Shown: positions 53,634-63,900 of the stretch, in pieces
Layout of the letters: every line of letters begins with the position of its first letter
How positions within the stretch are numbered: the first letter of the stretch is position 1
Assembly: GCA_030220185.1 (NCBI GenBank)
Contig: JASPKZ010000422.1
Location: forward strand, 434,001-498,000
Length of the DNA stretch: 64,000 nucleotides
Direction of reading: 5' to 3'
Source of the DNA: Diploptera punctata
Lineage: Eukaryota; Arthropoda; Insecta; Blattodea; Blaberidae
Notes under the pieces: generated by a model
Database searches by the model: none
The model's input: only the letters and a program-made list of their open reading frames with translations
What the model was told of the DNA's origin: nothing
Program-made: the position numbers and the translations under genes

Positions 53634-55200
53634 TTAGGTCTGTTGACCCGTTCCGACTTCAGCCCATCTCTTTCTAGGTCTGCCCACATCTCGGGTGCCT
53701 TTAGGTTTGTATTTTGTTATTTGTTTTGGATATCTATCTTCATTCATTCTGTCTATGTGTTGCTTCCATTTTTGTCTATATGTATCTATTTTATCAGTTA
53801 TTGCAAATATTTCAAGTTCCTGTCTTATTTCTGTGTTCTTGATTCTGTCTTCCTTAGTGCACCCTTTAACAGATCTCAAAAATATCATTTCTGCCGCCGT
53901 TATCCTACTTAGATCTTGTTTTTTATGTATCCAGGCTTCTGATCCATAGAGCAGTACCGATACTGCCAACATTTTATAAAATTTCAATTGGGTCTCTCTT
54001 GTTGTTTTGTTATTTAGGGATCGTTTTATCGTACCACATATTCCCTGGAATTTTGCTATTTTATTATTTATATCATTATCATAATTAAATGAAATGTCAC
54101 ATCCTAGATAATTGAAATGGTTCACCTGTTCTATGATTTTGTTTCCTATTACTATTTTCGATCTGATTTGATTTTTCCCTTGGAACGCCATTACCTTAGT
54201 TTTTTCTATGGATATTTTGAGATTATATTGTTCACATATATTATGTAGTTTTAAAATATTCCTTTGAAGTTCGTCTTCTGTATTTGCTATTATTACCTGG
54301 TCATCAGCGTATAATAATGTTTTCAAGTAGTGTGTTTTATCTAATTTTATTCCTTTATTTGTTTCTTCGTTCCATTTTTCTATTATATCATTGATGTATA
54401 GGTTAAATAAAACTGGAGAGATACTGCATCCTTGTTTAACTCCTTGATTAGAATGAATTTTATTTTTACTTACTTCATTTCTAGTTTTTTATAACAAAAT
54501 TTGTGTTCCAGTACAAACCTTTTATAGCTGCTATTAAGTGTTTCGGAATTCCTTTTTCTTTTACAATTGTCCAGAGTTTTCCTCTGTCTACTTTATCAAA
54601 TGCCTTGACAAAATCAATAAAAGCTATGCGTGTTTCCTTGTTATATTCTCTTCCTTTGTTCATAAATTCTTTTATCGTAAATATATTATCCATACATGAA
54701 CGCCCTGGTCTGAATCCACTTTGTTCTTCTGTTAACATTACCCCTGCTATTTGTTTTAACCTAAATGTTAAGATTCTTGAGTATATTTTATAGCCTGCAG
54801 TTAAAATGCTTATTCCTCTGTAGTTGTTGCAGTCGTTACGTTCTCCTTTCTTAGAAATAGATTGTACTATTGCTGTTATCCAGGTTTCTTTTATTGTTGC
54901 TTGTTTCCAACATAAATTTAAAAAATGTAATAATCTTAGTTTTAAAAAAATTCCTCCATATTTTTTAAATTCCATATTAATTCCGTCTATTCCAGCTGCC
55001 TTTCTGTTCTTTGTTGTTTTCAGTACTTCTTCTAATTCTTCCATTGTTATCATATCTATTCCTATCTCATACTCATATATGTTATCTTTAGTTGTTTTAT
55101 TTTCATTATACCACAGTTTTTTATAATGTTCTTCCCATTGTTTCTCCTCAATTGAATTGATCTGTATTGTATCTTTTTCTTGTTTATTTAGATGTTTCAT
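53634..55200 (-). pseudogene. Reverse transcriptase of RTE-A
   Basis: Minus strand, in order: NRKAAGIDGINMEF, ERNDCNNYRGISILTAGYK, EQSGFRPGRSCMDN, IAFIDFVKAFDKVDR (motif A), then a frameshift near 54485. The next frame gives SNQGVKQGCSISPVLF (motif B), LLYADDQVIIA (motif C) and ISIEKTKVMAFQG. HFNYLGCDISF, VLLYGSEAWIHK and GRPRKRWAEVGTG follow before the stop at about 53634. It resembles the copy at 9478-11153 (shared KTKxMAFQG and NxFxYLGC) but is clearly diverged from it. Between 55200 and 55690 the linker is spread over several frames. Confidence 0.82.
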
Positions 55201-55689
55201 TACTTTATAGGCTATTTTTTGCTGCCCATATGTATATCGTATTCTAGTCTGCTTATATATCTATCCCAACTGACTTCGTGTGCTTTTTTTAATTTCTCTT
55301 TCGGCTATTGCAATTTTATGTTTGTATTCAGCTCTTAATTCTAGTGTTCTATTCTGTAAATATTTGTCATACGCCTCTTTTTTATCTTTTATTATCTTCT
55401 CTAATTCTTCATTCCATATTCTTAGAACCTTTTTGTTATATATTTTATATTTTGTTCCTAATGCCTCATATGCTGCTTTATCAATGCTTTCTTTTATATT
55501 ATCCCATTCTCGGTTTATTTCTTCGGAAGTAGGTTTTATTATTAATTGTTCATTTAGCCTATTCTGATACAGATTTTGTATACTTTTATCTTGTAATAAA
55601 TGTACTTTGAATGTGGTCTCTTTATTTCTATATTTGTTTTTAGTTTTCTTCTTCCATCTCGCTAATATATTTATTTTGAGATTACTAAA

Positions 55690-56480
55690 TAGTGATCTGA
55701 ATAGATGTCACTTCCTCTAAATACTCTCGTATCTGTTAATAATGATGACGCTTTCTTATTGACTAACACATAATCTATCAGTGAACGAAAACCTCGTGCT
55801 GACCATGTATATTTGTGAATATCTTTTTTTCTTATAAAATGTATTTGTTATTTTAAAATCAATGAAAATTGCGAATTGTTTTAATTCTTGTCCATTTTTA
55901 TTTATGACATTTTCTCCATGGATCGCAATTACATTTGCCACTGGTTGATTCCCCACTCTAGCATTAAAGTCTCCTAATAATATTATTATGTCGTTCTTGT
56001 TTATCTTATTTATTTCCTTTTGTAGAGTAGTATAAAATGTTTTTGTTTCTTCATCTCTCCCTTCATCCGGTGCATATATTGCTATAATTGTCATATGTCC
56101 TCTATTATGCTTAAATCGCATTGTCATTATTCTTTCGTTAATACAATTATACGTGTCTATTTTGGATCCTCATTTCTTATCCACAAATATCGCCACTCCT
56201 GCTTTCGCTCTTTCTTTCTGACTTACTCCACTGTAAAACATAATCATATCATTTATCATTTGTGATCCTTTCAATTTTTTCTTTGTTTCTGAGGCAGCTA
56301 ATATATTTATACTTTTATTTTTAATTTCTTTTGTTAGTTCGAATTCTTTGCTTCCCAAGCCTCTGACATTCCAAGTCGCTATTTTAAGCTGATCTTGTAT
56401 TCCAAAACTCTTTTTATACTTTTTCTTGCTGTGGTCGTCATGAGGTTTATCAATCCGGCTTTTCTTCTGCTGAAGTTTAT
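55690..56480 (-). pseudogene. APE-type endonuclease of RTE-A
   Basis: This domain would nick the target DNA. The minus-strand frame opens before KIATWNVRGLG (the conserved Asn) at about 56375 and continues NILAASETKK (catalytic Glu) and AGVAIFVDKK. It meets a stop at about 56170, resumes in the same frame with MTIIAIYAPDEGR and IILLGDFNARVGN (Asp/Asn), then shifts near 55845. The next frame reads DIHKYTWSARGFRSLIDYVL and IYSDHYLV (catalytic Asp-His). So all catalytic motifs survive across one nonsense and one frameshift. Confidence 0.8.
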
Positions 56481-56754
56481 GAGTAAGTTATTTTTTACTA
56501 GTAGAGGTTACCAGCCTCTAGCCAAACCCCTCTTCCTGGAGGGCAGGGAACTGCAATTTCGGAGTGTTCGTCTCCTAGAGAAGTTGCCTTCATTACGGCT
56601 TCGGTGACTTCTCTTCTCCCCACGTAACCCTGTGGACGGGGCCCTACCCAGGTACTACCCACTGGGCGAGTGGGGCCTGGAGCTCACAAAAGGGCAGGGG
56701 CGCCTACTCCCTGGAGTGGACTACCTCTTTCAAGGGTTCCACTCTGTTACCCTA

Positions 56755-56928
56755 GATAAAACATATTTGAAGAGAAAAATTAACAACGTACATAAGAGAA
56801 AAATTTGCGTTTAGATCGGAACTCGCTCAGGTAGCTCAATCGGTAGAGTATTAGCCCGGAAAGCGCGAAGGTCCTGGTTTCGAGCCCCGGCCGAGCGTAT
56901 AATTTTTCTCTTCAAATGTGATTTATCC
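56755..56928. repeat. tRNA-like body framed by 26-bp inverted repeats
   Basis: The left arm 56755-56780 and right arm 56902-56928 are inverted copies (24 of 26 match) sharing TTTGAAGAGAAAAAT. An inner direct copy of AAGAGAAAAATT lies at 56792-56803. The tRNA-like sequence lies between the arms. The layout parallels 646-760. The left arm was split by the RTE-A insertion, and its outer flank is now at 53599. Confidence 0.65.
56824..56897 (+). pseudogene. tRNA-like sequence (74 nt)
   Basis: The acceptor CGCTCAG/CCGAGCG pairs 6 of 7. The D-arm GCTC/GAGT is present with an A box TAGCTCAATCGG. The T-arm CCTGG...CCCGG has a mismatch and one extra T, so the B box is imperfect. The anticodon stem is poor. 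A T run (ATTTTTC) follows at once, as a Pol III terminator would. It could be a decayed tRNA or a SINE head. Confidence 0.5.
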
Positions 56929-56966
56929 AAATGTTACTTTACTGAAACTGTATGGTACTGCCAACG

Positions 56967-57311
56967 TCCATCCATAGTAATTCTGCCCGAAGGCAGGTCC
57001 TTCACTGCAATCATAGCACGTTCATGCTATGCTTGCAGCTTTACTGGGGAATTGTAGGTGTGGTGACTTCCCGTTGCTTTCCACACCGGTGAAGGATGAT
57101 GATGATGATAATGATAAGGATGATGGTGATAATGGTGGCCATATGATTTCGGGGACCGTTTGGGCCTTAAAGTTTTCCTGACATTTGTCTTACAGGTGAG
57201 GAAAAACCCCGATAAAAACCTCACCCAGAAAAACTGCCCCGGCCGGGGATCGAACCCGGGCCCGCTGCGTGACAAGGCAGCACGCTACCTCGAGACCAGA
57301 GCGGTGGACAT
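56967..57311 (-). mobile_element. SINE1, best full-length copy
   Basis: On the minus strand: GTCCACCGCTCTGGTCTCGA, GCCCGGGTTCGATCCCCGG (intact B box), GGGGCAGTTTTTCTGGGTGA, a GATG-rich tract, CCACACCTACAATTCCCC and a tail ending CAGAATTACTATGGATGG. No clear target duplication was found. Confidence 0.8.
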
Positions 57312-57314
57312 ATG

Positions 57315-57915
57315 TATCATCCAAATATCTTGCTTAAGAATGGAAGTTGGTGTAGCTTCTTTGTAACACTACTAGCTGCTACGCCTAAATAAATTGAATA
57401 TTAAGGATTAATTAAATTGTATGGTATATACTGTACTGTGGCTAACCAAACATGGCGGTTGCTAGTACATTTTTAATTTCGAATTTCAGGTAAACCCCCA
57501 TTTCTAACGCTCGGATTTTGCTGATTTTTGGTTAATGCGTGGCTCTTTTTATTTCAATAAGATATACTGAGTTTTGTTATGAAACATCGAAAATTGTGAC
57601 CGCTAGAGCGATTTTTAAATTTTCGTTTCAGGCGAACTCCTACACCTAATGTTTTTAGAACATAATAGATGGCATAAAATCCCTCTCAATGAAAAAAAAT
57701 ATACATGTATGTGCGAACTTTCATGGTGACACAGTGTCGAAGTCTATTACTCTCAGATATGCCAACATTCATTTATATAGGCTATATGAAGAAAGTTTTC
57801 TTAGGTTTTCCGCTTATGGATTCAAGGTTGACCTCTGGCTACTGGTTCCGATGTTTCGGCATGATTCCACGTGCCATTATCAAGGAATGATAGGTTCGAG
57901 TCACTAGTTTAGGTC
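57315..57915. other. No gene; two loosely similar segments
   Basis: TTTCGAATTTCAGGTAAACC near 57478 and TTTTCGTTTCAGGCGAACTC near 57620 head similar segments about 140 bp apart. I do not recognise them. Confidence 0.4.
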
Positions 57916-57916
57916 T

Positions 57917-58690
57917 TATATAGGGTGTTTGTAAATTAGACCGACAAACTCTGAGAGCAGATAGTTAACCTTCATTGAAGCATGTTTTGTTAAGGAACCC
58001 ATAGGCTGTGACTCTTCGTTTCAGTGCAAGAGGGGTCTTAGAGGATGGGATGAAAGGAAGTTTGTAGTGCAAATATGAAGTCATTCTGTGTCACATAATT
58101 CTCTGTGTTAATCCATACTTCGCAGACAAGCAGGGAAAAAAAACACATGGATGGATCCAGTTTATTGTCCCATCACAAATGTTGGAACACACGTCCATTG
58201 ACATCCAGACAAACAGTGCTTCAATGTGCCATACTTTGTCGTACCCTTCCAAAGAGGCGGGGGTTTCCCTTATTTCAGCTGCTGCGCTGACAATACGTGC
58301 TATAAGATCTTCTTCAGAGTCAATATCGGTTTCATAAACGATTTTGCCTTCATATAGTCCCAAAAAAAGAAACCTAGGCAGATCAGGTCAGAGGAGAATG
58401 CCGACCAGGCAGTGGGCCCAACAGATCCTACCAATGGATGTAGACGAAATTGCAGTAATAGGTTCCGAATGCTACTGAGCTCCGGAAGTAAACGAACCAA
58501 GCGATAGCAGTTATGGCTTGGACTGAAAGAAGTGTTTATCCGTTTCCTTCAATCCCTTCCTGTAAAATCCATCTTGCACTGAAACAAAGCGTCTCAGCCC
58601 ATACGTTCCTTAACAAAATATGCTTCAATGAAGGATATCTATCTAGTCGCAAAATAGTGAAACACATTCCGTTTTCATTGCGGTCCGCAA
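57917..58690 (-). pseudogene. Tc1/mariner-superfamily C-terminal relic with inverted ends
   Basis: Blocks around 57970-58035 and 58575-58640 are inverted copies (CTTCATTGAAGCAT...TTTGTTAAGGAAC). Between them the minus strand reads SVGPTAW, then in shifted frames FFFWDYMKAK and KIVYETDIDSEEDLIARIVS. This matches the WPxRSPDLxxxDFFLWGxxK...VxTPVDxxEDL pattern of a mariner-related transposase C-terminus. The catalytic Asp region is corrupted. Confidence 0.55.
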
Positions 58691-58750
58691 TCATAATTAA
58701 TCATACCTATATCCGCGAAAATCTATAATATAACACATTATATTCCTTTC

Positions 58751-59223
58751 CCCTCCATGGTATCTTTACCTTGTCGTGGTGGAGTGGCTTGCGTGCTTAA
58801 ATGATCCTGAGAGCTATGCCGGCGGTAGCATTGCTGCCGATAGGGTTACCCATGCCGGACTGGTCGAAGGTGATAAGCCAGACGAAATAAGTACCTTGGT
58901 CGAAAGATTGACGATCTTTCACCGTAAAAATACAACCGTCAAGAAATGCGGACATGGGTTCTACTGGGGTAAAATTTTCCGGAGGTCAAATAGTCCCCCA
59001 TTCGGTTCTCCGGGCGGGGACTACTTCAGGGAACCCATGCCAAAGAAAACGCCCAATTTGTAGACCAAGAATGAGGTGGGAGAACAACATTAGCTATGAT
59101 TTGAGGGAAGTAGATTATACAGGGAATGATTGGAAAGCATTAGCTCAGGATAGGGATGTATGGAGAGCTTATGTCCGCGCGGCCATGAGCCTACGGGTTC
59201 GATAGTGCCAATGAGTAAGTAAG
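58751..59223 (+). mobile_element. RTE-B internal-deletion element with both ends
   Basis: The 12-bp duplication TATATTCCTTTC lies exactly at 58739-58750 and 59224-59235. The left 290 bp (CCATGGTATCTTTACCTTGT, TGGAGTGGCTTGCGTGC) is a sequence absent from the truncated RTE-B copies and so is probably their 5' leader. It joins near 59041 directly to the family C-terminus: RPRMRWENNISYDLR, NDWKALAQDRDVWRAYVRAA, stop, GTGCCAATGAGTAAGTAAG. The whole element is 473 bp, so reverse transcriptase and endonuclease are deleted. It must have been copied by a full-length relative. Confidence 0.8.
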
Positions 59224-59352
59224 TATATTCCTTTCACCTATCCAGTTGAATAGTTTATTGAAATATATATTTGCTATAGTTTTGTGTAGCGTCAATTTGG
59301 TGTTAAAAAAAAGTTAAACTTTGCTTTAGCCTGACTGGCTATAGAGTCAAAA

Positions 59353-59723
59353 ATTCATATCAAATTCCGTTGAGGTGAATAGTCATAAGATAAAAGTTAA
59401 TAAATTAAAATGTACCTTTTGGCAGGTGCCGTCGTCCTCATCTTTATTAAAATGGTGTATATAAAATTAACTGGAGCGCTTTCGGAAGTTAACTTCCATC
59501 CTCGGCAGAAAAGCTTCTGCTACTCGTTGTTGATGTTTACGATGATGTATACTCCAATTGTTTGTAGCAGCAACTGCTGCAGAGTTAACTTCCGAAAGCG
59601 CTCCAGTTAATTTTATATACACCATTTTAATAAAGTTGAGGACGACGGCACCTTCCAGAAGGTAAATTTTAATTTTTAACTTTTATCTTATGACCATTCA
59701 CCTCAACGGAATTTGATATGAAT
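59353..59723. repeat. Large foldback, about 141-bp arms
   Basis: Arms 59353-59494 and 59583-59723 are inverted copies with few differences (GGTGCCGTCGTCCTCA, CTGGAGCGCTTTCGGAAGTT). The loop is 88 bp. The outer part (CACCTCAACGGAA...ATGAATTTTA) also appears at 36440-36475, so it belongs to a dispersed family. Confidence 0.8.
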
Positions 59724-59739
59724 TTTATTAGTATTGACA

Positions 59740-60269
59740 GTTGAATAGCTGCCCGTAACATGATTGTAACCCTATTTCTGTCCCAAATTTTATTTTTCAA
59801 CCTTCCAATAACAACCACTTATTATGTAAAATTCTGTGGACACAGGGCAAGCATACATAAGTCTGAAAACATAACTTTTCACGAGAGCTTATTAATATTC
59901 AAATAACTTATTAATAATCGGAGATTTTCATTACCTCTGACCGAGAGATATCTACCATAAGAAATTAGCTACCACTTAATAACTTTGCCCTTATGATATA
60001 GGTGAAGAAATACTGAATTTCTGACATAATTTAATCTCTACAAATAAAAATCAATAAAATCCATACCTAGATACTTATAGGCTATCATAATGCAAGAGAA
60101 TTGAACTTAGGATAAATTGAGAGTTACAACTTTATTCTGGGCAGCTATTCAATTGTGAATCATAATTTAGAGACTGAAGATAGGTTTAGGATACTACAGT
60201 TAAGCCGAATACGATATAATCAATTGCCTCATCATTAACAACGATTATAGAATGACGCAAACACACCAA

Positions 60270-60320
<51 letters not shown>

Positions 60321-60940
60321 AATAGAGCATCAAATGGCCATAGAGGTCACTAATACGTGTTGAAGCATCAATCAATAATTAACGCTAGAGGGCAGGACAA
60401 TCACGTCACGTGAGCAAACATTGTCAGCGTTTTTTATTGAGCGAATGCATATTCATTTTCGCTGTCACCTAAAGCGAACAAATGCGTAGGCAACATATTT
60501 GCTAATGTGGATAAAGCGCTGGGAATAATGTTTGCATAGCTTGAAGCGATTCCACATTCTCCTGTTTTGAAATATTACACTTTCCAGTACTTTATTCACT
60601 ATTGTTTCGAGTAAAAACCATCCAGGTTTCTTTCAGCTTATTTTCAACTTTTCTCACTTATTTTTAATGTGGAAAGCAGTGACGTGTATTCAACCCCAGC
60701 ACTGCTGCGGCAACTTACGTATTCATAATTTTGGATTTAAAAAATTGCCGAATTTCATTCAATACATTACACGTGATCATTAAAATTCAGATTTTCGCCG
60801 CGCCACAAGACTATCGCATTCAGTTTGGCAAAACGTTTTCTATTCGCAATCTATGTGAAGGCAGAAAAATAAATCAGATGATAGACAATAAATGGTTTGC
60901 ATGCGGATACAAAAATGAAAGCTGAGTTGAGGAAAGAGTG
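59740..60940. other. No gene; (GA)n at 60273-60318
   Basis: A pure GA run interrupts otherwise unremarkable AT-rich DNA. A 64-codon frame at 60731 is unmatched. Confidence 0.5.
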
Positions 60941-60944
60941 GGGA

Positions 60945-60995
60945 ATGCTGAGTTTGCAGTGAAAGGCCTGCTCTTGAGCGGAACACTATTTATAT
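60945..60995 (+). mobile_element. SINE1 tail scrap
   Basis: TTTGCAGTGAAAGGCCTGCT resembles the type-A tail of SINE1. Confidence 0.35.
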
Positions 60996-61283
60996 ATCCA
61001 TGTAAAACCATGTAAAGAGAGGTACTTGAGAGATGGATTCACGTTTCCCATATAATACATTTCGGTGTATGGTTGCCAGATTAGGCCATTGTCTGAAAGC
61101 TTCAACACGTACTGTAAGGACAGCTAGGTAGACCAAATAATGTAGAGGAACGAGAAGTGCATCTCTTGTTAACTGATTATCATTAAGTTTCGATCTATTG
61201 ATTATTGACAACGATTCCTGATTGGATCATGTCCGAGTTGTTTAACAACACAAAGTTTCTAAATAATATTTTTCTTCTTCTTG

Positions 61284-61627
61284 TAAGCCCTTGTTTCTCT
61301 CAACGTGACTTAGGCGCTCACCCCTACAGAGAAAAAATGCAACCATACTAATTTAGTTACACTTGTTTTCGGATAGAGGTCAGTGAGAGGCCCGAGGTCA
61401 GCATTCTGCCTCATAGTGACGTCTAGGAAACCTTTTTATTCAGGCTTAATAATCTTTTACGAGCCTGAAAAATCTTCAGACTCGGAACCCACAGCTTAAA
61501 GTCCCTCCCGGATGACTTGCTCCTTCGATTTTCCATCCTAAAAAAATCAATCGACCCCGGCCGGGTTTGAACCCGCCACCCTTGGGACTACAGGCAAGTA
61601 GCATAACCGCTAGTCCACCGCGACCGA
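61284..61627 (-). mobile_element. SINE2 copy
   Basis: The minus strand starts TCGGTCGCGGTGGACTAGCG, B box GGTTCAAACCC, CCGGGAGGGACTTTAAGC body and a shortened 3' end. AT-rich flanks suggest an imperfect duplication near 61267 and 61630. Confidence 0.7.
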
Positions 61628-61629
61628 CT

Positions 61630-62250
61630 ATTATTTTTAATTTTGTAATAATTATTTTAAGCAAGTTATATTTTTACGAAACATAAATAAACAATATGAA
61701 ATAAAATTATATAGCACACTTTGTAAATTAATATATTTTTATATTATATAACTTAACTAAATAACTAAACAACATATAAGTTCTTCTAATACGTGGGGAA
61801 GCTGCTGATTCCGTTAAACTGCCCAGATTACTGTACCCTGTTTTCTTCAATTAGCATTTCTTCTTGGCTGGGTATCAAACAGTTTCAACAAAATATTGCA
61901 TTTCATTGTTTAATATTTCTCATCAATTCGAAAACGTTTTTCTTTTTTCTTTTTTCTCAAACCGGGGCGAACTCGATGGATTTTTCAATGCACAAAAATC
62001 CTGAATACGGGTTCCATTTGTAAAAGAAATAGAGCCGTAGATTCACGCCACATAAAATAAACTCATGCCTGATAAGAGAGGCATCTAAGCAAAAAAATAT
62101 GTTCACTCTTTCACACTCACATTTTAATTGCGATGCTAATGCCTTAAAAATAATGTTGCAGTATGGAACGTAGGCGTGACTACAACATGCCATTGGTAGA
62201 ACGCATATGCTGAAGGTATTTAGATACTGATAACTGACTTTTAGTGGATA
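61630..62250. other. No gene recognised
   Basis: Frames at 61793 (+) and 61957 (-) overlap and are unmatched. Confidence 0.4.
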
Positions 62251-62265
62251 TGACGTAATAATAAT

Positions 62266-62640
62266 TACTCACTGGCACTATCGAACCCGTAGGTTCATGG
62301 CCGCACGGACATAAGCTCTCCATACATCCCTATCCAGAGTTAATGCTTTCCAATCATTCCCTGTATAATCTACTTCCCTCAAATCATAGTTAATGTTATT
62401 CTCCCACCTCATTCTTGGTCTACCAACTGGGCTTTTTCCCTCTGGTTTTCCTACAACAAGCTTCCATGCAAGTCTTTCATTCCCCATACGTGCCACATGT
62501 CCTGCCCATCGCAGTCTACGAGACTTAACTGTTCTTATTATATCTGGCTTCCTATAAAGACCATGTAGCTCATTGTTGTGTAGTCTTCTCAATTCATCTG
62601 TCTGTTCATCTCTCTTTGGTCCAAAAATTTTCCTAAGTAC
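62266..62640 (-). pseudogene. RTE-B 3' copy inserted in a (TAA)n tail
   Basis: On the minus strand the copy reads VLRKIFGPKRDEQTDELRRL, LHGLYRKPDIIRTVKSRRLR, WAGHVARMGNERLAWKLVVG and so on to RVR and a stop at 62278, in one open frame. Target duplication TGACGTAATAATAAT borders it exactly (62251-62265, 62641-62655). It is a young-looking 375-bp 5'-truncated copy. Confidence 0.8.
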
Positions 62641-62651
62641 TGACGTAATAA

Positions 62652-62694
<43 letters not shown>

Positions 62695-63280
62695 AAAAGG
62701 TTTATTTGAACTTGCAGAGTTAAGGTCGTAGGGTGTTGACTTCCACTCATCCAGTAAAGAGACGCACAGAAATGTGCCTTTATTCACTGTACGTAATAAT
62801 ACTTAAAAGCATTAATATAAAATACACTTAAAAATATATTTAAAAGTATAGTAGATTTAAATACTTTAATAATTGCAATTACATGTACAAATAACTTGTA
62901 TGTACAGTTTTCAGAAATGTTGTCAATTTTTGCTTGAAAGGCACTATTGAGCAGCAGCTCCTGATTTCTGTGATAGTAAATTCTAATGACGGGAGATGAG
63001 ATCCTGAAAGAAGAATGAGATGTTCTGTGATATGGTAATATTTCATTGCCTGCGATCTAGTGTTTACGTTATGATTAGAGGATTTAAACAATGAAAGCGA
63101 GCTAATAAATACGCGGGATTGATGTGAATAATAATTCGGAATAGAAGAATAAAATAGTGCATTGTTTTTTCTAACACTTAGCCAAAGCCCATAAGTGATT
63201 CGATACAATGCGAAATATAGTTGTACCTTGAGAGATTACGAATAAGGACACGCTATAGTTTGATAGTTCAATGTTTGAAC
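62641..63280 (-). pseudogene. LINE C-terminus with 3'UTR (source of tail family T)
   Basis: The minus strand from about 63208 reads YSHQSRVFISSLSLFKSSNH, then LPSLEFTITEIRSCCSIVPF and KQKLTTFLK before a stop at about 62879. This is the SxxxFKxKLxxFL ending seen in CR1/Jockey-type polymerases. The 3'UTR continues to AACTCTGCAAGTTCAAATAA and the (TTA)n tail at 62697-62656, so the TAA microsatellite here is a LINE tail. Confidence 0.5.
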
Positions 63281-63435
63281 AGTACTATATAAGATGTCAA
63301 ACTACAACAGACAGGAAATAACAAATGAAAGGCAACATTGAGAACTTTTAGAGCCAGGCAGGAAGAGGGCCATGCATAAGATTGCCTTAATTTGATGGGA
63401 TAATCAAAGAACTTTTGCCATCTCAACATCTCTAA

Positions 63436-63900
63436 AAAGAAAAAAAAAAAGTTAAACTAAAAATATATAAAATGGTCATTCTTCCAGTTGATGTGAAATA
63501 TGGTATCTTACTTTAAAGCAGGAGAAAAGATTACGAGTATTTGAGAATAAATTCTAAGGAATTTTTGGACCGTGGAAAGAAGAACGACAGCTAAATGGAC
63601 ATATGTGCATAATAGTGAACTATATGATCTTCATGAGAAACCAGATGTAATAAGGAAAGTTAAGTCTCATACATTGCGATCGGCAGGTCATGTGGCACGA
63701 ATGGAGAATGAAAGAGGGGAATGGAAACTACTTGTAGGAAAGCGCTCAATAGAAAGAGGTGGGAGAATATCATTAACCATGACTTGAGGTAGATGAGTTA
63801 TAAGAGGATGATTTGAAAATATTAGCTCAGGATATGGATTCATGGAAAACGTAAATTCGCTAAGGGCCATTAAACTCCTGGTTCAATTGTGCCAGTAGGT
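63436..63900 (+). pseudogene. Old RTE-B 3' relic
   Basis: Broken frames give TYVHNSELYDLHEKPDVIRK, VKSHTLRSAGHVARMENERG and GTGCCAGTAGGTAAGTAG at the end, matching the family B C-terminus with many changes. It is similar in age to the relic at 51380. Confidence 0.6.

Larger units (their letters stand above)
53612..56754 (-). mobile_element. RTE-like family A element, full length, 12-bp target duplication
   Basis: GATAAAACATAT occurs exactly at 53600-53611 and 56755-56766, bracketing 3143 bp. On the minus strand the order is a GC-richer 5' untranslated region (56754 to about 56480), endonuclease, linker, reverse transcriptase, basic C-terminus, and a short ATGACGATG-like end at 53612. It is the only RTE here with both ends and long coding content. 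It landed in the left inverted repeat of the tRNA-like element at 56755-56928. Confidence 0.85.

Noticed and set aside
53643..53949. Overlapping hydrophobic plus-strand frames resembling membrane proteins
   Set aside because: Antisense to the RTE-A C-terminus; hydrophobicity is a by-product of complementing Lys/Glu-rich codons.
57027..57275. Frame with a run of histidines (HHYHHHHPY type)
   Set aside because: Translation of the GATG-rich tract of SINE1 on the minus strand; also seen in the 38370 copy.
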